DNA of 64,000 bases, taken from positions 62,001 to 126,000 of the forward strand of contig VIIQ02000237.1 of the NCBI GenBank assembly GCA_007449985.2, read 5' to 3'. Positions 36,167 through 47,300 of the stretch are shown in pieces. The position numbers and the translations under genes are program-made. Origin of the DNA: Desmodesmus armatus. Its lineage: Eukaryota; Chlorophyta; Chlorophyceae; Sphaeropleales; Scenedesmaceae. How positions within the stretch are numbered: the stretch's first letter is position 1; each line of letters opens with the position of its first letter. The notes beneath the pieces are model-generated. The model was not told the origin of the DNA. It ran no database searches and saw only the letters and a program-made list of their open reading frames with translations.

Positions 36167-38351
36167 ATCAGCCACTCCCGCCACCAGTGCTGCCGCTGCC
36201 GCTGATAGTGCTGCCGCCGCCGCTGCTGGTGAGGGCAGTGCTGCAGCGGCGGGTGGCGGAGGTGGGGGCAAGTCTGCGTCGGGCAAGAGCGGCGGGCGCA
36301 AGCGTGACACCGACTACAGCTTCCTGCAGTTTGTGCCGCGCAGGGAAACCAGGGGCCACAGCGGGCCTGGGGTCACCCGGGTGACGCTCCCAATGCTGCT
36401 GCTGCTGCTGGTGGTGGTGGTGGGGAGGAGGCGGGTGCAGTCAGTGCCCCTGCTGCTGCTGCTGCTGCTGCTGGTGGTGGTGGTGGTGGTGAGGGTGTGA
36501 GCAAAGCCAGCAGCAAGAAGCAGAAGCCAAAGCAGCAGCATCAGACGGAACCAGCAGATGCAACTGCTGCTCCTGCTGCTGCTGCTGCTGAGCAGGGGCT
36601 GGAAGCAGCAGCAGCAGCAGCAGCAGAGGGCCCTGAGGCTGCTGCTGGCGATGCTGGTGGTGAGAGCAAAGCTGCTGCTGCTGTTGGTGGTGCGGCTGCT
36701 GCCGCCAAGGCCCGTGCAAAGGTTGACAGGGTGAAGCAGGCACCCAAACCTCAGGACAAGCCTGCCAAAGCAGCAGCAGCAACACCAGCAGCAGCAGCAG
36801 CAGCAGAGGAGCCCAGGGTGGCGGCTGCCAAGCCCTCCAGCAGCAAACCCAAGGCGGCACGGCCGGCTTCCGCTGCTACTGCTGCTGCTGCTGATGGACC
36901 AGCCGCAGACCTTTCATCTTCGCCAGCGGCACGTGCAGCGGCCCCTCCTGCCGCTGCTGCTGCTGCTGCTGCTGACGGCGGCTCTATGAGTGTTGAGGAG
37001 GTTGCTGCGCGGCTGCAGGCTCACGACAAGAACGTCCAGGCGCACCACATGCAGAAGCTGGTGGGCCGGCGCGTCAAGGTGTACTGGAAGACCATGCAGA
37101 AGTGGTTCAGCGGCACCATTCAGGTGAGGGCACTGCCTGTAGGCCCAATGGGCGAGCTGTGTCCTTGCCCCCTACCTTTCCACTGATGCTTCCTTCACCA
37201 TCAACATACGTGTCATGATACATCCTGACTGTCTTGCTGAGTCACAACTGGGCTCATATGTCAACAGACTCACCCTCACTCCCCACCACATTATGCACCT
37301 GCACGCCCACCTGTCACAGAGCTACAAGAGCCGCACCCGCCAGCACGTGGTCAAGTACGATGACGGCGATGAGGATGACAGAGCATCCCTCTCTACACAA
37401 CACAACCCGGTTGACAAAGCTGTGTACAAGCAATCCCCCAAGAGACACACTCAGTTGGTCCCCCCCCCACACACACACACTGCCTGCACACCCCACCACC
37501 ACCACACTCATGCACCTGCATACCCTTTCACTTGTTTCCCCTCGTCTGCCACAGAGCTACAACAGCCGCACCCGCCAGCATGTGGTCAAGTATGACGACC
37601 GTGATGAGGACGACATGCGACTGTCTCTCTTGACACAAACACAACCTGCTTGACAACCTGTCCACCCTGTACAAGCAGTGCAACATCCCCCCTTCGAAGT
37701 CACTCACTCAGTCGCCCCCCCCCCTCCTCCACACCCAACCACACTCATGCACCCTGTCTGCCACAGAGCTACAAGAGCCGCACCCGCCAGCACGTGGTGA
37801 AGTATGACGACGGTGATGAGGACGACATCCGCCTGTCGTCCACCCTGGAGCAGTGGGAGCTGCTGCCCATCAAGCAGCAGCAGCAGCAGCAAAAGCCGGG
37901 GACGGCACCCGGCGGCAAGGCCAGGCCGCAGTCGGCTAAGGCTGCCGCCACACCGGCCGCCAAAGCAGCAGCAGCAGCAGACGCCAAGACCCCTGCTGCC
38001 GCTGCGGCGGCTGGGGTCAAGGCGGAGGCGAAAAGCACGGGCAGCAAGGCGCGGTCTGATAGGAAGACACCAGCTGCTACTGCTGCTGCTGGTGCTGCTG
38101 GTGGGGTGTCGACAGGCAAGGGCAAGGCAGGCAAGCCCCCCACCCCTGCCACAGGTGGTGCTGCTCCTGGTGGTGCTGCTGGTGCTGCTGGCGGGTGTCA
38201 ACAGGCAAGGGCAAGGCAGCCAGGCCCCCCACCCCTGCCACAGGTGGTGGGGCTCCTCCTTTGAAGCACCCGCTGAGGCCTGCTGCCGGCAAGCCACCGA
38301 CCGCTGCAGCAGCAGCAGCAGGAGGCAAGACGCCGGCAGCAGTAGGCAAGA

Positions 38352-38386
<35 letters not shown>

Positions 38387-41300
38387 ACGCCGGCAGCAGT
38401 GGGGACAGCCGGCAAGCCGCCGACCCCTGCATCAGCAGCGGCAGGGAAGCCGACTGCTGCCAGGTCTGCTTCAGCCAAAAAGGCTGGCACGCCTGCAGCA
38501 GCAGCAGCTGCTGCAGCAGCAGCAGCACCTGCAGTAGCAAAGCAGTCGGTATCTGCTGGCAAGGCAGCAGCAGCAGCAGCAGCAGCGTCTGCTGACACCC
38601 CAGCCGCTGCCGCTGCAGCTGGCACAGCCCCTGCAGCTGCAGGTGCGGTCAAATCGGAGCAGCAGCAGGCGGCGGCAGCTGCTGGTGGCAGCAGTAGTAA
38701 GGGCCAGCCTATCGAGCGCTCTCCTGCTACCATCGCTCGGGTGGTGTCTGTGCTGCAGTCGCACAAGAGGGTGCCGGCCCAGGAGGCCGTGCTGCTGGTT
38801 GGGCAGCGGATCAAAGTGTTGAGGGATGGAAAGTGGCGCAGCGGAGTCATTGCGGTGAGACAGGGGGGTGGGGCAGGGTTGCTAGAGGCTGCTTTACACT
38901 GTGTGCTGCTCTCCCCCTCATCTTTGCTTTGCCCAGCGTAAAACCGCCATTACCCGACACCATTTCCCCCCCCCAACCACCTTGGCCCAGCAACCCACTC
39001 TGCAGAGCAGCAGCCGCAAGCACAGACTGCGGCCTTTATCACTGACACCATCTTGCCGGATTGGATTTTCTGTGTGCTTTCTGCAGAGTTACATGAGCAG
39101 CAGCCGCAAGCACAGGCTGCGGCCAGACGACAGCGCACAGCTTCTCGAGCTGCTGCTGAGCTCGTCTCAGGAGCAGTGGGAGCTGCTGCCGCCCGACAAC
39201 CAGCAGCAGCAGCAGGAGCCGGCAGCGAAGGACAAGCCGGCTGCTGCTGCTGCTGCCGGAGGCTCTGCTGAGCCGCAGCCCGCAAGAACAGCAGCAGGGG
39301 ATGCAGCTGCACTCAAGCCAAATGGAGCAGCAGCCCCAGCAGATGCAGATGCAGCTGCAACTGCCCCCCAGCCAGAGTCAGCAGCAGCAGCCCCTGCTAG
39401 CAAGGGTGCGGGCAACATCAAGGCTGCATCAGCAGCTGAGGGGGCCAAGTCTGCATCCAAGTCTGCAGCGAAACCCCCAGCAGCAAAGGCTGCAGCCACT
39501 GCTGCAGATTCAGCACCAAACCCAGCAGCAACAGCAGCAGCTGACTCAGCACCAGCAGCAGGCAGCGGGGGCAGCAAGTCCGCCTCCAAGAGCAAAGCAA
39601 GCAAGGCACCTGCTGCCTCCGCAGCAGCGCCGGCAGCAGCAGCAGCAGCGGCGGCTTCTCAGGCAGCAGCAGCAGCAGCATACGGTGACGGCCCCCTGGC
39701 GCGAATCTTCCGATTGCTGCACAGCCATGAAAAGATTGAGGCGCCACAGGCCAAGGCGCTAATCGGACAGAAGGTCAAGCTCGCGCGCGGGGACAAGGAG
39801 CGGGAGGGGACAATCACGGTAGGTGGCAGGTGGAAATGGGGACGGGTTGGGGGAAGGGGGGCGAGGCGCCTGTGCTTGCTGCTGCCGTCCCTGTCCCCCC
39901 CCCCCCCCTGCGCCCCCGTGCCACTGCCTCCTTACACTCCCACCCGCTTATCCGTGCTTTTGAGTGATCGACTGGCTGATCCCCGTCTGCATATGCGACC
40001 TTCTGCATGCATGCATGCATGCATGCCCCCCCCCCCCCCCCCGGGCCTATGTCAGCCACTTGCGCAAGCACACCATCAAGTTCGTCGATGGCACCGAGAA
40101 GCACCTGGGCCTCTGGTCCCCCTTCCCCCCCCCCCCCCGCCCCCGCCCCATTGTCACTGCCTCCTGACACACCCATTGTTTACATGTGCTTCTCAGTAAC
40201 CAACTGGTTGATCACCGTCTACATATGCGATTTTTCTGCTTGCCTCTGCGTTTATGCCCCCCTCCCCGCCCCCCAGGCCTACGTCAGCCACTTGCGCAAG
40301 CACACCATCAAGTTTGCCGATGGTACCGAGGAGCATCTGGGCCTCTGGTCCACCCTACACACCTGGGAGTGGCTGCCAGACGAGCAGCAGCAGCAGGCCA
40401 CCGCTGTGGCAGCAGCCGCGATGACGTCCCCTGCTGGGGGCAGTGGGAGGTCACGGGCGAGCCATGGCAAGGGCAAGGCAGGCACCCCCGCAGCAGCAGC
40501 AGCAGCGGCGGCGGCGGGAGGCCTGGCCAGTCCCCAAGCAGCAACAGGTGGGCTGCTGACAAGCCCGAGGTTTGCAGGGGGTCTTGGCGGCAGCGCCAGC
40601 AAGGCCAGGGCGGTCTCACTGGACCCCCAGTTCAAGCCTGTGGAAGACGACGAGCAGCAGCAGTCAGCTGTGGAGGGTGCAGCTGGGAATGACCAGCTGC
40701 AGCAAGAGGGGCAGCAAGACGAGGACGGACATGCAGCAGGAGCAGCAGCAGCAGAGGCAGCAGCCAAGCCGCATCGCAAGAAGCACCGCGGGGAGCTGGC
40801 CATGCTGCTGGCCGCTGCTGCGGAGGCGGGGCTGGCTTCGGAAGCAGCAGCAGGGGTTGCTGCTGCCGCTGCGCCTGCTGCTGGTGATGCTGCTGCACCT
40901 GCTGCTGCGGCGCCTGCTGCTGCTGCCGGCGATAAAGACGGGTCGGCTGCCCCGTCAGCAGCCACAGCAGCCCAGGAGAAGGCTCCTACTGCTCCTGCTG
41001 GTGCTGCTGCTGGCTCTGGCGAAGGCGACGGTGGCAGCGCTGCTGCTGCTGCTGCTGCTGCTGGTGCCAGTGGTCCTCCCGGTCTTGATGAGTCGCTGGT
41101 TGGGCACTGCGTGATGGTGTACTCGCCGATTCACGACAAGTGGCAACGCGGGAAGGTGGAGGTGAGCGGGCTATGACCTTTGAGGGGCGAAAGTCTGGGT
41201 TAGGGTAAGATGTACGGGGTGAAACATGAGGGGAGGGGGATGCTGTGTGTGTGGTGGTCATCACCACACCATGCTCATTCCACAGGTGTGGCAGCAGGTT

Positions 41301-44300
41301 GATTGTGCATGTATGCAGTATATATAGCCAGAAGTCTACCCAGGGTGCACTGGCACACACAATTGGTGCTGTGTGCAGGTTCTGAGGCGCAAATTGTGGC
41401 ATGGTATCGTAGCAGTGTGTTTGTTTGGGTTGGTGAATGTGGCCACAACGGTTTTTGTGGAGTATATTTGTGCATTGTGTTCAGTGCACATGGTGATGCT
41501 CCATCGCTCACCTGTTTCCCCATCGCTGCTGCTGCTGCTGCTGTAGCGCTACAACAAGGGCAGCCACGAGCACTCTGTGTGCTACGAGGACGGCAAGCTG
41601 GAGCACCTGCGGCTCGAAAAGCAGCAGTGGAGGCTGGCTGACAAACAGGACACGGCAGCAGCCAGCACCGGCGGCGCATCGGCACCCACCCATCCTGAAC
41701 ACCACCCGCAGCGGCAGCAACAGCAGCAGCCGCAGGACACCGCAAAGAGTGGTGTTGGTGCAGCTGCTGCTCCTGCTGCTGCTGTGGAAGATTTGCCCGC
41801 TGCTCCTGCTGCTGCTGTGGATGCTGGTGGCGAGGCTGGAATGGCAGCAGCAGGCCAGGAGCAGGCCGTGGCCAAGCAGCAGAAGCACAGGAAGTCGCAG
41901 GGCGGCAGCAGTGGCGGCAGCGGTAGACCTGCAGGCTCAGGGGGTGGGCAATCTGCAGCCGCCCACACAGCAGCAGCAGCAGCAGCAGGGGAGGCGCCGC
42001 GGAAGAGCTCCTCGGTGCAGCAGCGGGCCAAGCAGCAGCAGCAGCCGTCGGCGGCAGCAGCAGCAGCGGCAGCAGCCCTGCTGATGACAAGGCCGGCAAG
42101 GGCTGTTCTGCGGCCCCTGCTGCTGCTGCTGGTGGTGGCGGCGGTGCCGTGTCGGCGGCTGGGGGTGGAGGGGGGCCAATCCCAGCAGGGGTGTCTGGGG
42201 GAGCAGCGAGTGGCTCTGCGCCGCGGCCTGGTGGCCCTGCGCTGGTTGGACACCGAGTGAAGGTGTGGTGGGCGATGGAGGGCAGCTGGTTTGCTGGGGA
42301 GGTTACGGTGAGTACATACACCTACGGGGTACGTGTGCAGGCATACAACAAGTGGAGGCGCAGGCACATCATACGCAGGCCTGATTGTGCCCCTAACATC
42401 ACTCAACCTGCCGTCCACACACCACACTGTCGCAATGTGTTTATCTTGCGTTATTTGTGCAGTCTTTGGACAAGGAAACCTGCAGTGACACCATCATGTA
42501 CTCCCAAGACTCTTTTTTACGCACCAGTCTGTTGCAATTTGTTTGGTGCTCTGTTTGTGTGTGTGTGCAGTCTCGCGACAAGAGAGATGCAAGCACAGCA
42601 TGCTGTACCCGCAACCCACACTCACTCCGCCGTCCAGATACCAAAACTGTGATTGTTGTGTGTGCAGTCGTACGACAAGGAGAGCCGCAAGCACACCATC
42701 CTGTACGACGATGGCGACAGCGAGACCATCATCATGCGCAAACACAAGTGGCACATGGAGACCAACGACCCCAAGCTGATGCAGCAGCAGCAGCAGCAGC
42801 GTAGCGGCTCGGCAGCAGCGGCAGGTGGTTCTGCCAAGGCTGGTGCCGGCTCGGGCGGTGGTTCTGCCAAGAAAGGGCAGAAGGCTGAGTCAGCAGCAGC
42901 CAAGCCGCAGGGTGACACCGCTGCAGCAGCAGCTGCGGGGGCACGTGGCAAGAAGGGTGCTTCGGGTGCTGCTGGTGCTGCTGGTAGTGGTGGTGGTGGT
43001 AGGGCCAAGTCAGGTGTGGCGGTGAAGCAGGAGAAGCCCCCACAGCCCTCAGCAGCAGCAGCAGCAGGGAAGGATACTCATAAGGGTAAGGATGGCGCTG
43101 GTGGTGGCAAGGCAGGCGGTGGTTTGGCGTCCCCGGCCTCCCGCAGGGCGGCTGACCTGGCGGCGGCTGCGGAGGCGGCGGCGGCTGCGGCGGCTGTGGC
43201 GGCGGTCGCCAATGCGGCGGCTGCGGACGCGTACAAGCCGCCGGCCTCTGGCATTGTTGGCCAGCGGATCAAGATCTGGTGGCCGGAGGTGGAGGGCTGG
43301 GTGTTTGGCCGCGTCGTGGTGAGTTTGGAAGGGGTTGATTTCTGGGTTTTGTATGGTGGCACTAACTGGGGGTCGCTGGTGCGATTAAAGTGGGGGACCA
43401 AGCAAGGCGATGGTGCGGGGTGGTCAAGCTAGTTTTGGGCAGAGCATCAGAGTACAGTGGCCAGAGGGCTGGGTGAATGGTTGCGTTGTTGTGGTGGGAG
43501 GGAGGATACCGTGATACCAGCCACAAACATGCATGTGGCGGTGCCTGGGTGACGCACCCCCACTTCTATTTACACACCCTTGCACTCCCAACCCATCACA
43601 CCCCAAAACCCCTACCCCCACCCACTCCACCTCACCCACCCCACCCGGCGCACCATCTCCACCTGACGCTACGTCGGATGCCAACACCCCCCCCCCCCTC
43701 CCTTGAATGTGTGTCCCGCAGTCGTATGACAGCCGTTTCCGCAAGCACACCATTGAGTACGACAGCCTCAACAGCCACAGGGAGGGCCTCTCCTTCCGCA
43801 CCCAGTCCACAAACAAGCACGAGATGCTGCCCGAAGGCGCACCACCACCACCCCCAGACGCCCCCACACCCAGCGCAGATGTTTTGGCTGCCCGCGCGGC
43901 CAAGAACCCCGTGCAGTTCACCCCGTTCGTCAAGTCTGAGCCCCTTGCAACGGCAGCGGTGGCGGCCGGGGGGGTGCACCCCCTCCCCCAGCGGCGCAAG
44001 AGCGGGAAGGGAGAGGCAACTCCGGGGTCGGTACCAGCAGCTGCTGCTGCTGCTGCCGGAGGGGCTGCTCCCACCGCTGCTGCTGCTGCTGGTGGCAGTG
44101 GCCAGCCAGAGGTCAAGGACGAGCAGCAGCAGCAGGTGCAGCCGCCGCAGCAGCAGCAGCAGCTGCAGCCGAGACCTGCCAAGCAGCGGCGGAAGTCCTC
44201 GACTCCCCAGTCGTCTGCAGGGACGTGGACCACCACCTCTCCCACCCCTGGCGCAGCAGCAGCAGCAGCAGCAGCCGGCGGCGGCTTCCTGCAGCACAAG

Positions 44301-47300
44301 AACAAGCAGCAGCCGGCACACGCCAATGCTGCTGCGGCGGCTGCGACACCGCCGCCGCGCGCTGCTGCCACGCCAGCGGCTACCACTGCTGCCACGCCGC
44401 CAGCCGCCACTGCTGCCACAAAACCTGAAGCAGCAGCAGCAGCAGCCGGGGGTGATGAGCTGGCGGCTGCATTGCTGGCGCTGACAGGGCCTTCCCCTGG
44501 TCCTGCGCCAGCTGCTGCTGCTGCTGCTGGCACGAGCCCGGGGCTGCCTGCATTGGCGTCACCAGCAGCAGCAGCAGCAGCCGGTCACAAACAAGGTGCA
44601 GCACTGCCGCAGGCGACAAAAGCAGCAGCAACAGCGGCAGCGGCGGCATCACCAACAGCGGGTGTGGATGACGAGGGGATCCATGGCCGTGCGTCGGCGC
44701 GCAAGGCAGCGGCAGCAGCTGCAAAGGCTGAAAAGGAGGCGCGGGAGAAGCAGCGGGCGATGCAGGTACGATCATATTTGCTCGGGTGCCCTTGGTTTGT
44801 TCTGCCACCTCTGATTTGTTCTGCCACCTCTGGCTTGTTCTGCCAACTTCTTGTTTGTTCTTGTTCTGCCATTTCTGGAATATCAGCACATGGTGGGTAT
44901 GAGCTTTTGAGCTTCGTAGCTACAGGTAGATTGCTTGCTGGCCAAGTTTGACATGCTCTGCAAGATCCGTGCCCCCACCGTCAAGCACACACACAGCAAT
45001 TGTAAGTTCCAAGCCATGGCAAAAGCCGCACTGGGACATAACATCGTTTGTTTGTTTGTTTGTTCTTCAATGCAGGCCAAGCTCTGGAAGCAGCAGCACA
45101 TGGCGGCTCAGAAGCTGTACAAGGAGCAGGTGCAGGGCGGTCACGCGGCTGCTGGTCCTGCTGCTGCTGCTGCTGGCCCTGCTGGCCCTCACCCTGCTGC
45201 AGCAGCAGCAGGAAGAGTAGCAGCGGGTGCTGCTGCTGGTGTGGGTGCTGCCGGCAACCGCAAGGTGGTCAAGGTCAAGCGGCAGGCTCAGCCAAAGCAG
45301 CAGCAGCAGCAGCAGCAGCAGCGGGGTCAGATGGGTCCGCCTACCCACCCACAACAAGTGGCAGTAGCAGCAGGTGGTGCTCAGCCGTCGCTGCCAGATG
45401 CGGCACAGGTGCAGCAACGGCACCCCGAGTGGCAGCAGCAGTGGCAGCAGCAGGCGACGGCTGGCTCCCTGGCTGCCGAACATGCAGCAGCAGCAGCAGC
45501 AGGGAGTGGAGCTGCTGCCCAGCCACCGAGCTACAGTGGCGCCGCGGCAGCAGCAGCAGCAGCTGCTGCAGGGTCCTCTGCTGCTGCTGGTGGTGGTGGT
45601 GGGAGCGGGGCCCCGTTGAGGACGGCGTTCTCTATTGGCAGCAGTGGTGGGGGCATGGGCGGCCTCACTAGTGGCAGCAGTGGCGGGGGTGCGGCAGCAG
45701 CGGCAGCCAAGAAGAAAAAGAAGAAGAGTGCGGCGCGCAAGGGCTGGCGCTGGGTGGTGAAGCCGGCGTACGTGATCGAGGCTGAGAGGGTGAGTGTGCT
45801 GCGTGTTGCCGGGCGGGGATGGGGCTGCGCTGCTGTAGGAGTATGGAGGTGGACCTTGCTTGCTGTTTGGGGAAGGAGGAGGGGGAGTTAAGGGGAGCGC
45901 ACTGGAGCACAAAAGGGCTGTTTTGGTTGCTGTGGTTTGACTGAGACCCGTTGGGTCGCAACAGTGGCCATTGATGTTTCCGATGCAGCACGATCCTCCA
46001 ATCACCCTGATCAAATTGTGTTTGAGTCACTTAGCCATCCACCCCTGGCTGACATGCCCATGTGGGAGGTGGTTCTGAAATGAGGTGGGACTCAACTCAC
46101 CTTCCCGCATCCTTTCACCACCACCTCCACCACCATCTCTGTAGGCAGCCAAGGAGGCTGGCAGGCCCACCCACTAGACCATAGACACATTGCTGCGTCA
46201 ATGTGTCTCATTCACTGCCCTCAACCAACCACCACCCTACGTCCTGTCACCACCTCCTTGCCTGCAGGCGGCCAAGGCGGCCAAGGAGGCCAGGAGGCAA
46301 GCCCGCGAGGCCCAGCACGCAGCCAAGGCCGCAGCAGCAGCCGCAGAGGCGGCCCCAGGCGACGGCGCCCTAGCAGCCGCCGCAGCCGCCGCGGCGGCGG
46401 CCGCCGAGCAGCTGTCGGCTGCTGCTGAGGCGGCTACGCAACTGCAGGAGCAGAAGGAGGAGGAGGCAGATGCATGCATTGAGAGGGACTGGGGCAGCCA
46501 GAAGAACATGCAGCCCAAGAGCGGCTCCGCCCTGCCGCCACAGCAGCAGCAGCAGCAGCAGCCGATCATGCCAGTAGCAGGGGCAGCCGCCGCACCTGCG
46601 GCAGCAGCAAGTGGCGCCGGCGGCAAAACCCTCAAGCTGAAGCTGGCAGGCAAGGCAGCGCAGCAGCAGGTGCGCCCCCAGCAGCAGCCCGTGAAGCAGC
46701 AGCAGCAGCACCTGGGTGGGGCTGCTGCTGCTGCAGCCGCCGCCCTGGCGGCTGGGCCCACTTTGGGGGTCAGCCTCCATGGCCGCAAGAGGAAGGTGTC
46801 AGCTGTTATGCTCGAGGCTGTGGTCGACGGCGGGGCACCCCGCACCTCAAAGCGGGAGCGCTTGTCGGGCATCATCCCCGGCGGCCCGGCGGCTGCAGCC
46901 GCCGGCGGCGGCGGCGCCATCAACGCCAGCAGCGGTGGCCGCCAGGCGGCGAAGCGCGCGCGGCTTTCGGGACTGGTGGCGGCGGCGGCGCTCGCCGACG
47001 GGGAGAGCTCTGGGTACGACGGCGAGGGCGTGTATGGCGACGCCGAGCTTTGTGGCAGCCATCAGCAGTACCAGTACCAGCAGGTGCGGCCCGCTGGGGT
47101 GCTCAAGCCAAGGCAGTACGCGCCGAGGAAGGGCGGGGGCGGCGGCGGCAGGGGCGGCGGCCGTGCCAGCGGCGGCTACGCCGGCCGCGGCGGCCCCAGG
47201 ACGCGCGGCGGCTACAGCGGCCGGGGTCGCGGCGGCCGTGGAGGCCGGGGCAGGTGGGCAGATAAGCTGGGGCAGCAGCAAGCGGCGGCTGCACTGCAGC

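Larger units (their letters stand above)
36985..43830 (+). other. Six Tudor-like modules, each split by an intron at the same codon
   Basis: Each module has a first half (V)GxRVKVxW....WxxGxI and a second half (S/A/R)Yxxxx(R/H)KHxVxYDDGD...L....W. Junctions: GTIQ|SYKSRTRQHVVKYDDGD (37123/37767), SGVIA|SYMSSSRKHRL (38854/39087), EGTIT|AYVSHLRKHTIKFADG (39818/40277), RGKVE|RYNKGSHEHSVCYEDG (41161/41547), AGEVT|SYDKESRKHTILYDDG (42307/42668), FGRVV|SYDSRFRKHTIEYD (43318/43722). All introns are phase 0. This pattern is like the plant PDS5-type Tudor domain, which binds methylated histone tails; module 5 (GHRVKVWWAMEGSWFAGEV) is closest. Modules 1-3 also share a preceding helix ending in HxKxxAxxxxxLVGQ-like sequence. 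Ala/Gln-rich spacers separate them. Confidence 0.7.

Noticed and set aside
37704..38540. Long minus-strand ORFs opposite Ala/Gln-rich exons (here and at 32750-36310, 44067-49400)
   Set aside because: CAG/GCA/CTG repeats are open in most frames. The plus-strand frames carry the splice sites and conserved modules, so the antisense frames are shadows.
44935..45000. Further exon copy before exon 45076 (GCCAAGTTTGACATG)
   Set aside because: Similarity to GCCAAGCTCTGGAAG is too short and has no AG acceptor in front.
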